From: Tretioscincus oriximinensis
Lineage: Eukaryota; Chordata; Lepidosauria; Squamata; Gymnophthalmidae
NCBI GenBank assembly: GCA_022410635.1
Contig: JAJVDF010000212.1
Coordinates: 1,627,330-1,691,329, forward strand
Length of the DNA: 64,000 nt
Direction of reading: 5' to 3'
Shown: piece by piece, positions 1 to 13,480 of the stretch
How the letters are laid out: every line of letters begins with the position of its first letter
How positions within the stretch are numbered: the first letter of the stretch is position 1
Notes under the pieces: model-generated
Told to the model about the DNA's origin: nothing
Seen by the model: only the letters and a program-made list of their open reading frames with translations
The model's database searches: none
Position numbers and translations under genes: made by a program

Positions 1-3000
1 GTAAAAATACTCACTAGAAAAGACCCGTGGTGCTGGAAATGTCTGAAGGCAAAAGGAGAAGGGAATGGTCAAAGATTGGCTGACAGGTATGACAGTAACA
101 AACATAAGTTTGGCCAGATTTTGGGAAGTAGTGGAAGATGAGCTGGCATGTTAGTCATAAATATGACTGAATGAGAGCAATTGATAATTATTATATCGTC
201 TTGGAGTTTCCATTTCTAGAATTTATACATTTCTTTATCTTAAAACAGGATGCTAATGATGGTTGTTGTTAAGAAATATTAAGTAAATAAATGCNACCAT
301 GTTCCTTTTAAAATCAAATGCAAATGATGACATATAATTGAGGCTGTTTTAAAATATACTGCCCCAAACAATTAAGAGAACACTTTAACATACACTGGTT
401 AATTTACANCCATTCTAATAAGAACACATTTGATTAGAATAGTTTACTTCCTAACCAGCTTTATCTGGTTGTACAACACAGTGGATCCAAATCAGGTAGT
501 TTAATGTGTTAGACAAAGATAAATTCTTTAGATTACTGGTATGAAGCAAAACAAGAAGAAAAGTGTTAAGAGAAAACAAAGTCTATACATTAATTTGGAA
601 ATTATCTTGGATATAAAAACTGATATAAAAATAAATTACAACTAAAGTTATGGTCACACCTTTGTTTAATCCAGCTTTGGTTCAATTTCAAGGAAAAAGA
701 AAACACATCAGCAAAGTGACTAGTTATCTTCTTTTGGCATTCCCTAACTGAGAAAAATTACTTTTGCTTTAGATAATGTGGAAAGAAAATTTACTCTTCA
801 CTTTTCTTTCATTCTGAAAGCAGCCTGAAACTGGTTTAAAACTTTGGTGTGACCAGGGATTATCTACACAAGTTCCAGTCCATGAATACAAACATATTTC
901 AAAATAAAGGCATGAAAAGAGAAGAGAATTAGCAGGCACAGCTGTACTTTGTGCAAAGGCTCAATGTGCAAAGTATCTTAAGCTGTAGAGCAGACAAATC
1001 TCTCATCTGAAGCTGTTAAAACCAGAACTTCCTGACAGTGGGGTTTGTTTATCTATGGTCTCTGAGCTGTGTGAAAATGAGAGCTGACAGCAGATTGAGC
1101 ATAGCCAATATAAGCAGCCCATGATGTTACACAGTAAAATCCCATGTGTTGGCACAATATAGTGCCAGAAGATCAAATAAACCTCCCTTTCAACGGAACA
1201 TGCAGGGTTTGGAATATATTTAAACTACTACTGAGCCTCTCAATTTTTAGATAATTTACTAGTTCAATAACTGGGGAGAAAACGGAATATGAATCTGTCT
1301 CCTCTTTACTGTCGTTAGTATGGAGTAATGAGTTAGAACAAGGAATACATAGAATCAGTCTTTTTCTGTAAATTGTAAAAAACACATTTAAATGCTATCC
1401 CTAATCCAAAAGAACATTGAACTACTTTTCTTCTTAGGAAAAAAAGCCCTTCCATTCCTTAAATGAACTACATCAGCAATGAATTTTAGTTTCTAACAAA
1501 CAGAAGGGAAGGATAAAATGTACAAAATAACTTAAGTACAAGAGTTAGGGCTGCAGTCAGAACATTAGTATCAAATCCTTTATTTGCTACTCAGCGTTTA
1601 CTTTATCTCTAAATTATGTTGGCAACAAACTCCTCCTACTTCTTCTGCCTACGTGAAGCCCAATGTTATAAGTTCCTGTGGTCTTAGACTAGGAGCCTGA
1701 CTATATTCAGTTGCTTGATTATGAAGAGTTGTAGAGGTCTTTCATCTATCTCAGATATTCAAGAGGTGTTACTTCTATGCTAAGGAGTACCATTCCTTCC
1801 AAAGTATACTAGGCACCAACATTAGGTATTTGAGGCACACACACATATACATATTTACATTTAAAACTATAGACTGAAGGGGAGTGGATACATTAATTAC
1901 TTGTAAAAAATGCTTAGAAATGCATATGTATCTGTAGGTTGACTATACTATATTCTGTGATATTGGAATATACAATATTATTATTGTACAATATTACCAC
2001 CATAAACTATCGATAATGTAAGCAGTAAAGAAGGCTATCCTCAGTAATGCAGTTCTACTGGGTTTGTTGGCCATTTATTTATATACAAACTTTGTCCTCG
2101 TCCAGTGGATAATGTGGCACTTAAGTTGACAACATAAAATTAACTTTTCAAAGCAAGCCTCACAACATCTATTTTTGTAATTGAATAAGGAGGTAATCAA
2201 ATGTTGACAATCCAGTCTTGGGAATCAATTCAGCTGTATGAATCCANTGGATCTTCAGTTTTGTATTCATTCTCTTTTGTAGTTTTCACAACCAACTGTT
2301 AGAAAGCAAGAAACAAATTCACTTTGGGCTTTAATAATTTCCTGCATAGGCAACTTTTTCATTAAAAAGAAACATGAGACGGAGATTNCCCCCCAAGTAA
2401 ATTATACCTAGCTCAGTGCAACTGCTGTATAAACTGTATTTTTGGATTAATGGTGGGCAAACAATGAATCACGAAATGTGTCAAGAGCACAAAATGGAAA
2501 AGTGGCATGCATGCACTTTCTGCTTGCATTAATGAATGTGCTCAATACACTGAGGAACAAAAGCTGTCCTGGTAAAGAAGATCTGAAACTTATTTAAAAC
2601 ATATTAGTAAAGTATATGAAACATCTGCCTTATGTAAGGAAAACTGAAGCTGCAGTTATTGTAATTGTATTTGCATCCCTAGTCATCTTTTAGAAGCAGA
2701 ATTGGAGTAAATGGTTGGGATGGATTTGTTCACAGATACTTCCCCCCTCCGCTTTTGGAACAAAAAAATCCATCTCAGACTATCTATGTCTGTAATAAAG
2801 CTAGTAGGTAATTAAGGAGGTAGGCGAATAAGAAATACTTCTACCCATCATCACNTTTACTGAAGGCAACTAATGAACAAAATAAAATCTAGATGAAGAG
2901 AAATAGGGTCTATAAATTGGATACACAGCACATCTGCTTTGAACTCCATNGATATCAGGAATACAATTATTAATTTGTTATGGATCCAAACTAGACAAAT

Positions 3001-3405
3001 AGCGCAATAACAGTTACTTCATTACGAACCCTAAATAATTAAAAAAGGTAAGTATACTTCACTCAACAAGACTAATGTGAAAAACTATTAACATCGGCCT
3101 AGAGAAATCTGTTCAAGCAATAACTATTTAAGTGCAAAGCGTAGTTTATGCAATCTTTATCAGTATTGCACACTACCAACTGTTTTAAAAACATTAAAAA
3201 ATAAGGGAAGCCCAGTTCAATTGGGTACGGTATCCTGTCCCATAGTGACTCAACAATTACTTCTAGCCATTCTCAAGCAGAAGGGAATACCAACATTTTT
3301 ACTGATTTTTAGTTCCCTGCAAATGACATGTAGAAGCATTCTGCCCACATTTCCAAACAATAAACCAGAATGAAAACAGTAACAACTTTTTCCCCCTTCA
3401 GTTAC
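1..3405. other. AT-rich sequence without recognised genes
   Basis: Apart from a half MITE (357-402) I see no exon with family motifs, no RNA gene and no clear repeat. Open frames here are at most about 70 codons. Confidence 0.6.
357..402. mobile_element. Half copy of a TA-flanked palindromic MITE
   Basis: TACTGCCCCAAACAATTAAG and AGAACACTTTAACA match the left half of the MITEs at 6911 and 57532. The right half is missing. Confidence 0.5.
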
Positions 3406-3417
3406 AAGTATTCAAGA

Positions 3418-3507
3418 TCAGCATCTGAAGAAGTAGATGTGTCTACGAAAGCTTATGCCACCCACGTTTCTCAAGTTAGTCTCAAAGTGCTGCTAGCTCC
3501 TTTGCTG
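3418..3507 (+). mobile_element. Short Penelope-like element with hammerhead-like segment (solo copy)
   Basis: This is a 90-bp insertion flanked by a 12-bp direct repeat AAGTATTCAAGA (3406-3417 and 3508-3519). Bases 3421-3458 have hammerhead-ribozyme layout. Stem I is GCAT (3421-3424) with ATGC (3455-3458). The core box is CTGAAGA (3425-3431), followed by one extra A. Stem II is GTAGA/TCTAC around loop TGTG (3433-3446). Then come GAA (3447-3449) and a minimal AGCT stem III (3450-3453), with predicted cleavage after 3454. It matches the right arm of the five fold-back copies in this window. Assignment to Penelope-like elements is inferred from this architecture. Confidence 0.6.
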
Positions 3508-3961
3508 AAGTATTCAAGAAAATACAATCTTGAATTCATGCTGCTATTTCAGTTTTGAACCATGTCTGTGATTCTCTTAGAATTCATGGTACCAAAGGGT
3601 TCTTAATTCTTTAGAGGATGTTTGGCAGCCATATGAGAACAGAATAAAATAAGTCCTCTGTTCAGCAAGTTTCTTGGCCACTGGAATTGGAAAATGTTTA
3701 CTTTCATTAAAAACAGAATAATATTTCGGTACAACCACTTTAAACACCGCTCTATGTAATCCTGAAGCAACAATACAGGACTAAAGTGCAATTCTGCATT
3801 TTTGTATGCTAAATAAGAAACAATAGGTGTAGCAAACGTACCAAAACAGCATTAGCGTATCTCAAATCTCTTTACCTTGTGGCCATCTGTAACAGTGGAA
3901 ACCTTATGCCTAAATGACATATATGCAATACAAGTCAGCCCCTAAATGCTTTTGACCTAAC

Positions 3962-5803
3962 CTAGTATTTCGCAAAGAGCGATAAATCAGAGACATTAAA
4001 AAGCCAGATCAACATCTCCAAATCTGAATTACTAACTATAAATGTGCTGAAAAATGACCTAAGGGAAATACGTCTCCAATCGGGCCTTGCAATAACTCTT
4101 AAAAAATTCAAGTATCTAGGAATCTGGATTTCAAAAAATATGGACAAAATGATACGCCTCAACTATAATCCNGCATGGAAAAAAGTAAAAAAATTACTAA
4201 AGATGTGGAAAAATAAAAAAAATGGACAACATCTATGAAAATAAGAGCAGTAAATATGGCAATTCTGCCAAAGTTCCTATTTCTATTTCAAACATTACCC
4301 ATGGAAATTTCAGAATCACAATTTAAACTTTGGGAGACCAATATTAAACTATGGGTACTGAATGGGAAAAAAAACAGAATCTCTAATAGAATGCTTTATT
4401 CCAAAAAAGAACAATTAGGCTGGGGACTCCCTTCCTTAAGGTCATACTTCGACGCGTTCCAAATTTACAAATTACTACAATTAGAACACGAGAAGGGTAA
4501 AAAATCAATTAAGATAGAATTAGGATTAAACAATACATTATTTAAAACAGTCTTAAACCCATTTACCGAGAGAAAAATATTAAAATCTTGGTTAACACCT
4601 CTAAATGCCACCTTCAGAAGGTGGAAATTAAATTGGAAATATCTAGTCATCGATTGGAGACAGGTAGCCTCCACTGCTGCCTTATATTCCACAGGAGATT
4701 TTCAACTAAATCAATACTTAGAAATCCTAAACTCTAATAATTATAAAAACTTGAGAGATCTCATTGATCACGATGGCAACCCAGTGAACAGGGCACTTTT
4801 AAGAAACCTCACACAGAACAGGGGAATAATTTTCTGGCTTCNGGAATGGTCAATAGATCGACAATTAAACAATCAACAATTAAAGAACGCAATGATGGGC
4901 AGATCCAACCTAGAAACTGTGGTACAAAAAATATTGAGAGGAGAGAAAAAACTAATAAAAATAATATACGATATTATTACCACCCATAAATATAACAACT
5001 TAACGAACATTACCCAATTTTGGGAAACGGAATTTCCCCAATTGAATCAAAAATGGCACAAATGGATAAAAACTTTTTGGGAAATTAGAGACACCAGACC
5101 CAGGGAGACAGAATTAAAAAGAATTTCTAGATGGTATCGCACCCCTGACCAACTGTCACACATTATTAGAACATCACCCCTTTGCTGGCACGGCTGCGGT
5201 AACAGAGGCACATATTTACATATGTGGGCACATTGCCCCACGGACATAAGCTTTTGGGGAAAAATAAGAGATGAGTTATACCAGATTACTAATATTTTGA
5301 TCCCTCATTCGAATATGACGTGGTTATTTGGATTAATAGACTGTACTAACATCACTAGACAGAACGGACACTGTATAGATAAAGGAATTTTAGCGGGCCA
5401 TATAGTCATGGTTAAAGAATGGAAAAATCAACAAAACTGGACCATGGACCTATGGTGGCATTATCTCATCGAATTTATGTCCTTTGATGTCCTGCAATCT
5501 AAAAGACTATATTCTATTGGGATCTCCGTTACGCCACACTGGACTATAAAATGGCAAAGACTTATCGCCCATGCCTCAACTAACAATGCACATATACTTC
5601 TGAAAGAAACTATAAAGATGTTCCTTGACCAACGATGGATCCTTTAAAATCTTTACGAAACACTATGCAAAATTTACAATCTTGATCTGTACCGTTCTAA
5701 GGGGNGGGNGGGGGGGACAAGGGATATTTTTTGTCTTATATCTTTGTGTTTTTTGTGAGATTTTGAATAAATAAATTTAAAAACCTAAAAAAAAAAAAAG
5801 CCA
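3962..5803 (+). mobile_element. 5'-truncated L1 LINE (3' part of ORF2, 3' UTR, poly-A)
   Basis: The translated sequence carries L1 ORF2 hallmarks downstream of the reverse-transcriptase catalytic site: FKYLGIWIS, then VNMAILPKFLFLFQTLP. Close to the end is the C-terminal cysteine motif CX3CX7HX4C (CWHGC...H....C, about 5182-5235). The final frame (4235-5647, 470 codons) is open to its stop. It joins the upstream frame (4044-4238) by a one-base shift in the A-rich tract near 4211-4222. After the stop come a G-rich run (5701-5716) and an A tail (5788-5800), standard for L1 3' ends. The endonuclease and most of the RT are missing, so the copy is dead. The long open frame suggests it is fairly young. 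Confidence 0.92.
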
Positions 5804-6910
5804 GGCATAAAGCATCATGCTAGATTGTGAAAACCCTCTAAACAGCTTCAATTTGGAAAAAGAGGAGGAGAAATCTGGTTTTTATACCCCATCCTTCTCA
5901 CCCGAAGAGACTCAGAGCAGCAGCTTACAGGGTTAATTTTTGCCGAAGGCTTACATCTATTCTATCTTCCCAGTTTAATGGTGATACCCATTTATCTAAT
6001 TGGCATGTAGATTGCAATATACATATAAATCTATTTTTGAATAGATGAGTTAGCTAGAGCTGAATGCCAGCAAAAGACACTCATCCCTCTCCACATCTGA
6101 CACAGGGCCTCGAAAACGCATCTCTCAGTTGAAAGACTGGCTCCTTAGCAACTGCACCATTCGTGCTTTTATGGCCATTCATGCTTTCACGAAAGGCTCA
6201 AGGTTGAACATCTGAAACTGAAGAACATTTGATACAGTGGTAGTGGTATTTCCACTTGCTGTTCTTCATAATGCAAATACACTAGCAAAATGTTGCAAAA
6301 GATTTTCAAAACTCTGGAAAGATTTTCAAAACCTCCCATAAACGTTATTTTCGGCACAGTTTTACGAGAACCAAATTACAACTACAGGCACAATTNGATT
6401 AAGGGGTATGCTAAAACAAAATGGGGAGTAAGTCAACCAGATCTCTGACCTGATAAGATACAATGCATATTGGTATCAATATATGTATCGGCAAACTACT
6501 CTCCAGATTAAAAAAACCCTGAAATGACTATTGATCTCTTAGAAGTAATTAGAAGGGATGGATTATATTAGAGCTGAACTAGCAGTGAACTGCAGGCCTA
6601 ATTATGAACAGACAAGGCAGCGTGTGGACCCTCATTGCATGCAGCTGTATGTCAAAAAAAGAACAGCAAAATCCCCAACATAAAAGTCCATATTACTGAT
6701 AATCAAATGAAACCACTGACTTTGAAGATGAAAAAGCTGAAGATGACACAGGTTTAATGGATGAACTAAATCATATTTTGCAGCAACACATCTTTGCTGC
6801 TTTAAGCCTAATAGAGTACTTTTACATCACAGCCCTTGGCATCATACAATGCTCTTTGACAATTCAGTGGATACAGAATTTTAACTAATTCCAGACAACA
6901 TTCAATAGTA

Positions 6911-6986
6911 TACTGCTTAAAACAATTAAGGGAACAATCATATAACAGTGTACGTTAAAGTGTCCCCTTAATTGTTTTGAGCAGTA
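6911..6986. mobile_element. Palindromic MITE, Tc1/mariner-like
   Basis: This is a 76-bp inverted repeat. It begins TACTGCTTAAAACAATTAAG and ends with its near complement ...CAATTGTTTTGAGCAGTA-type sequence. TA at both ends suggests the TA target of the Tc1/mariner superfamily. It has no coding capacity. Confidence 0.65.
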
Positions 6987-7239
6987 CATGTTACTATTTT
7001 TTCTTACACTTGCCCCAGCAATTAATGTAAAATATAAATGGTCCTATTAACAGTAACATCAGTTTTCTTTATCAGAAAATTATTCAAAATAAAAAAGTTT
7101 AAGGGATTATAGTATTTTCCCCCTCCTGTTTTTTTTTTTCAATTAAAGGACAGACATATAACCTGATATACATCTAATTTTATCTCTAACTCTTTATGTT
7201 CAGGAGACCAGAAAGGCTTTAATTATAGCTAGAGCATAG

Positions 7240-7870
7240 ACAATTTGGTCAGAATACTCATCATTTGTGTAACGTCCACATTGGATTACTGTAATGTATT
7301 CTAGGTAGGAATGCTCTTGAACACACTTCAGAGTGCAACAGCAAGACTATTAATAGATGCACATTGTGCAGATTTTTTAAGAAAGTGCATTGGTGCCAGT
7401 CTAATATCAAGATACTAAACCTGATTTACAAAGCCCCAAATATGAAAATACGTTCTTCTTCCATTACAGACCTACCTGTTCATTTAATGATTTTCATTCT
7501 TTTTCCCATTGTCCCATTTTATTGAAGGTTTCAGGGAGGCCAACAATAAAATTAGATAGACAGGTCCTTTAATTGATCACCGGGAGTCACAGCATAACTG
7601 ATTTCATTATTAGAAACAGCCAGAAGTCTGCAGTCACATTAAATCACCTTTTTTGTTTTTTCACCTTTTACCAGTTATTCTTTACAGTTGTTATAACTTT
7701 ACACACTTGTGCACATTTTGGTTAAGGGTGGTTCTCGTATCATCTTCATTCTAAAAATCTAAGGAGGCTGGGGCCTGTAATAGCCAGGTTGTAGCTTCTT
7801 TTCTGTGTAGAGACTCATATACAGTATTTTCTTTATTTTATTTATTTGTTTGTACTTATATCTTGATCTA
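7240..7870 (+). mobile_element. Old L2/CR1-group LINE fragment
   Basis: Landmarks are GTCCACATTGGATTACTGTAATG, then TACAAAGCCCCAAATATG, and a (TTTA/TTTG)-rich end with TGTACTTATATCTTGATC near 7850. These occur in the same order as in the better copies at 31930 and 33530. Strongly mutated. Confidence 0.55.
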
Positions 7871-8340
7871 AGCTTTTCATAAGAGACAGTGTGTTCTCTT
7901 CCTCTTGACACTTCACTGTAACTTCTATACTAGCAATATTTATTGAGTTTAATCCGGATTTTTTTATTTTAAAATGTTGCAGATATATAATCAGAATAAA
8001 TCAGATATAGTGAGGATATCATGTGAAAACAAAAGCCATGAGAACAGCCACTGTAAGTAGATAACAGAATAAGAAAGTCATAAACATTTCTAATATGTTA
8101 TTTAATTGTCATTTAAGTAATAAATAAAGGGAATCTTATTTAAACAAACCAAACAGATAACATTTAGCGAACAAATGATTGAAACAACCAAGACTTTTCT
8201 GTGAACTTCTAATGTATGGAAGAGGGCTGCAACCAACTGGTAGCTGTTTTCTATCACAATCACCTAGGAAGACAAAGAAATTGCCAATTTCTGCACAACT
8301 GTTTGGTTGTGTGCAGAAGTTTCTTGCAGGAACATCACAG

Positions 8341-8497
8341 CAAAGGGGCTAGTAGCACTTAGAGACTAACAGGATGAGAAGTAGATGTGTCTACGAAAGC
8401 TTACGCCACCTACCTTTCTCCTGTTAGTCTCTAGCAAGTGCTACTAGCCCATTTGCTAGACTTTCTACTGGACTAACACGGCTATTTCTCTGGAAGA
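8341..8497 (+). mobile_element. Fold-back Penelope-like element, copy 2
   Basis: Inverted arms (left CAAAGGGGCTAGTAGCAC, right GTGCTACTAGCCC) flank a shortened centre. The right arm continues into the 37-bp extension ending in the ACTAACACGGCTATTTCTCTG motif. Flanks are a 10-bp duplication AACATCACAG (8331-8340, 8498-8507). The left arm stops before its hammerhead segment; the right arm keeps stem II and GAAAGCTTA. Confidence 0.65.
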
Positions 8498-8507
8498 AAC
8501 ATCACAG

Positions 8508-11500
8508 TTCACCTCCAAACAGCAATCTGCACCCTGTGTTGGATTGAACAGTATATGCTACACAAGACACATTGGGGATGAGTTTTGCATCTTTTGCCCT
8601 GGTTTCCACCTCTTTCAAGAGAATGTGGATGTCCTTATGTTCTGGTATCTACTCATTTAAAAAAAAAAAGCTTGTGGAGGAGTATAAAGGAACACCTGCT
8701 TTGTCAGAATCTGCTATCAACAAGCTAGTTTACAAACCAACAAATGAAGGCCATTTCCATGTATGGAGGAACTGTCATGTGCTCATTCCGTCCAGGCCGT
8801 TAACTGGTTGAGAAAAATATATGCAACATAAAGATCTTACAAAATTCTTTCAACCACCCAAAAAGATTCTACATTATTATATGAGAACACCAATACATGC
8901 ATTCAAACATGCTTTCTGCACATCACCAGTATAATTAAAAAGTGTGCAATTCATCTGAATGTTTCACACAAATAAAACATCAATTTCTTTTCAAATCTAG
9001 GCAGTAGTAGTTGGGATAAAGACTGGAATAGCCAGAATGTATCCATTCTCAAAGGACATATCCATATTTTCAAGCTCTTAAAGTTTTTTTTTAACTGGTG
9101 GACTAAGCAAAGGTTTCTTCAAGTTGAGCCAAACTTCTAGTAGCTACAAGGCACGTCAGTATATTTTCCTGTCAAAAGCAGGGAAGTTCTTTGCCATTTG
9201 CTTTTTCCAGGGAGATGTGAAGAGGGTTCTGAAATTGGGACCACCAACATGCAAAACCACTCCTAGGCATAATTTCAAATTAATGCTACAATAATTTTCT
9301 CTGCCACAAATCCCCATGATATCAACAATAGATAAAGATGCTTACAAAGAGACGAGTTCTTTACTTGCAATGGAAGAATTGTTAAAACATTTATTTGTAT
9401 CCTGCCAGATATTTAAGAAACTATGTATATAAATGAAAGATTATTTGGAAAAGATTGGCGTGGCCTGCAAAGAGGAAGGTGACTCATAAAAGTTATGAGT
9501 TATTAGTTTTTATGAGTACCTGTGCTTGTTTTAATTCATTTTGAANTTTAATACTTTACATTCAGTTTTAATGTTTTGTAAAATGATATGATCCCTTGGT
9601 TAAACAATTAATCTATTCATACATATATTTATACAGAAACAACTAATAGAAAATGCTGTGTTTTATTATATGATTGATGATTTAATATAAGCTGCTTTGA
9701 TTTCCTTGGAAAAGAAGAAATGCACATTTTAAAAAATAAGGACACACATTTATTCAGTATGATGTTCCAGACTACTTAGGGATGATTCAGAGTTAGTGTG
9801 CTTTTCTGTCTGTATTCTTGGGCCATGTGCTTATTAGGCTGTCACAGATGAACTAGTTCTTGTCAACTATACCGCCTTGAGAAATTAAACACTATCATCA
9901 CAGCAAAACTGCACAGATCAACACTGTTACCACAGCAAAGCTGCACAANTCTTGTTCCTTAGAAACATATCTTGCCAGTAGTTATTCTTACCAATAAACA
10001 TTTGAACTCCCTAATTCATCTCTATCTTGATGTTAACATCTATTGCAAAATGTGCATTAAGGATAGGCTCTGCGCTTCTTCAAAATGGTTCATGAGGGAA
10101 TGCAGCATCGACCCGAGAAACTTCCAGGTAAGCATCTAATACTGTAACCCCCAGGTAAAACTCTAGACCCACTGTTAGTAAGACTGAACTAAATTTCTCT
10201 ATTTGGAATACCACACTGGATGGATGGATGCATGGATGAATAGACAGATGAACAGACAAACAGATATGAGAGAGAGGGGGGAGGGATAAATAAAGTGCTG
10301 CAAGATTCAGCTATGGTATTGGGACGGACTCCAGCTTGGCAGTTATGGTGGATGATCCCCTTCAGAAAAGAGACAAAATGTAACTTTGTCAATCCTGCAT
10401 GATCGTTTGGTAGTTTTTTATATCATTAATCTGTTTGAAGTATTACACTGAAATGAAGTGCAGCTTCTTCCTGCAAAGATAATCTCAGAAAATGATGCTG
10501 GTTGATACTGCCTCTGTCACCAAGCTGCAGGGCACTATTTTGTCACCACTGTTTGAAAAGAANCATGAAGTCACTAAAAACAATTATCAGCAGCTGGGGT
10601 GAGATATCATCAGTATGCAGATAATGCTGAACTCTATAGTTCTTTAACACTGTGAACAGGAGAGACTGTGAACTATGATTAGACAGAGATTGTGTGAATA
10701 CTATATATTTAAGTTTTGAACTGGAAAATTGCACTTCTTCAGAAGAAGTCACATTCATCATAGTCACTGGAACTCTGTGGCTGAAAGTGCCTTTTATTAG
10801 CTTTGTCTACCAGCCATATTACTATCTGAACACATTCAGCCTAACTACTTCTGTATAAGCACTGATATTCTCACAACTGGTGTACTACTGTGTATTTTGA
10901 GTCATCCCTGTACCTAGGCCTGAGCTGCAATGAGCACAACATTTTAAATGGCCTTTCAAACACACGTTATATCTGTTCTAAAGCAACTGGACTGTTTGCT
11001 AATTACTTCACAATTCTGTATATGACACATTGGATTCTAATTGACATGGAATCAGAGTATTTTAAAGAGCATTTTCCCTACTGCAGACCTGAAACTCNCT
11101 GAAATTGGAAACATTCTACAGCTAGCACTACTAAGCAAAAAAATAAATGAATGATAATTCCAAATAGCATATTTCACAGAAAAAGCAGAGGGGCTGGTTA
11201 TAACCTGATTTGCAAATATACTATGACTCCTTCAAACTAGCACAACTATGGTATAATTCATTACCAACATAATTCAAAGCTGAAGTGATGTAAAATTGGT
11301 TTGATTTCCAAATCTGGAGACTATATGGTTTGGGAATAATGACTAAAGAAGACTCTTTTTAACAATTGATCCTATTATTTTGTATATGTTGAATATTCAG
11401 ATTAAATGGCAAAAGAGGACAAAAGAGAGACTCAACTTTGATGAAAGTGAAATAGCAATATCTTGTGGTAAGAGACATCTAATAACATTCCCGAAGACAG

Positions 11501-12710
11501 TAAGCATCCACCTGCATGCCTCTCACTCACCACCTCAGCGTCCCCGGGAATGCTGGGCTGGCTGCTTTGCAAAGCATGCCTGGCTCCATGTAAGGTGGAC
11601 ACATTTCTACTTCAGCTATAGAGTAAGTAAACGTTCCTGCCTCTTCATTGGGTAGAGCCTTCCCTGTGGATTTCTACCTAATTACAAGTCCTCCAGGGAC
11701 ACTTAAGGTTTCAGTTAATGGGTATGATGGGGAATATAGCAGGGATAGAATTATAGGAAACTGGTTTATAAAGTGGGTCTTAGACTTCCTAGGCTCAGGA
11801 CCTTGTAATCTTCAATACCTTCATCTTATCTGGTTTGGGTTTCAATTTATCAATCTACATTCTGAAGATTGTGTCCGATAATCTGGAAGAGAATTTTCTA
11901 GTAAAAGTACTCTAAATATGTTCTGCTAGCACTGTGAACAAATGTAGATAATTTTCACTCTGATGAAAACCTGCTATCATAAGCAACATGCATACATGGA
12001 CCATTGCATCCCCAAAACTGAATGAGCTTAATGGTATCAATAACTGGCAGGTTATTTGGGGCCAATTTTGCTCATACTCCAAACTACCAGCAGCAACATT
12101 TTTCTATAAATGGAGTACCCAGGCATCAGGAGCAGCAGCAACAGGAGCAGCATCTATTCCATAGCATGTAAGACTGTAGTTTTCATAAATCTGTTATTTT
12201 ATCTAAACTAAAATATTTTATTGCTTTCAATTAAAACAAATTTTAAGAATTGTAAGGGGGGAAATNTCTCGTGGGACTTGATGGCCAATTTAATTTCCAC
12301 TATACAAATCTTAACAGAACAAGCTGAGCATGAATAATGAGGAACTGTTCTATGCTACTTTGGAGTTAGGTTTCTTACCAAGGACAATTTTATAAACTAC
12401 TCACAGGCAGAATATCATGTATCATGGTTACAATATCATAATCTTTCAAGAAAGACTCAATTTCTTAACAAAATTAACTAAAGGAGGGAAATGACAAAAT
12501 ATAGTCAGATAGAATTCACAATAATTACATTTTACTTTATTTTTGTATTTATTCTGGATTTGTTTCACTTGTAAGCACAGAATCTTTATGAAATGTGAGC
12601 TGTAGTAATCTAAAATATTTTGCTTTATCATAAGACCCACATTTAGCCTTTGGAGACCAGTGAACATTATAATAATTTGTCTAAACATCGTAATGTTTTG
12701 AATAATGTGC
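8508..12710. other. Gene-free AT-rich sequence
   Basis: Only a microsatellite near 10217 stands out. A small near-duplication (CACAGCAAA(A/G)CTGCACA, about 9899-9953) is present. Open frames up to 91 codons (11380-11655) show no family motif. Confidence 0.55.
10217..10265 (+). repeat. Degenerate GGAT/AGAC microsatellite
   Basis: GGATGGATGGATGCATGGATG is followed by AGACAGATGAACAGACAAACAG, an imperfect tetranucleotide tract. Confidence 0.8.
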
Positions 12711-12718
12711 AGCTAATG

Positions 12719-12988
12719 TAGACTGACCAGGTTTTCTGAGGCCCAAACCAGGATAATTAATATTCATGCTAATTTGCATATTCATAAATATGCAAATCAC
12801 TCACCAACATCCATTCCCCTCCAAAATTCCAGTCTGGGAAATCTGTGAAGCATGTGAGAATTTCTAAACTTTTTGGACTGCACCAGAAATTTGCGAGGGG
12901 AGGGTGCCTTCAGAAGCTGGCCATGGTTGGGGTAGACACCCCAAAACTGACCCTTTCCCCCCCAAAAAAGGGTCATCTGGTCAGCCTA
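12719..12988. mobile_element. Non-autonomous hAT-type DNA transposon
   Basis: The ends are TAGACTGACCAG and, on the other strand, TAGGCTGACCAGATGACC. They are bordered by a perfect 8-bp duplication AGCTAATG (12711-12718, 12989-12996). An 8-bp duplication with TAG-type ends fits hAT. The interior has no coding frame and includes an AT-rich near-palindrome at about 12752-12795. Confidence 0.75.
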
Positions 12989-13344
12989 AGCTAATGAAAT
13001 CAAAATAACATGACAGTGTAGCAGGACTAATCATTGCACAGCTAATATAGAATTATTCATAGACACTTTTGCTTTAGGTATTACCGGCAGATGCTGCAGG
13101 CCCTCTTTACTTAGCTGTACATTTTCATCAATACACTTTCTCCCAAACCCAAAATGATATGGCAAAATATATTTTGTGTAGATTTATTTTCTCGACAAAC
13201 ATCTCAACCAAATTCTATTTTTATTGGCACCTGTCAGTAGAACTTAAAAAATCTCCTATATTACAGATGCAAATAAAAATGGTATAAATGTGATAAAAGC
13301 GTTAGGAGAGAACCACTATTGTGATTTTGTTTGAGTGGAAATGG

Positions 13345-13480
13345 GCGGCAAAGTCTTTATGGTGATTGCTCCCGTGCTGTGGAAATCCCTGCCAGAGGAA
13401 TTTAAGACCTCGCCCACCTGGGCTATTTTTAGCAAAACTCTGAATCTATAACTCTCAGATTTTTGAAACAGAATTTTGCA
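13345..13480 (+). mobile_element. L2/CR1-group LINE fragment
   Basis: GTGATTGCTCCCGTGCTGTGGAAATCCCTGCC resembles the ORF2 end of this LINE (a 'WNSLP'-like stretch). It is short and has no tail. Confidence 0.5.
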
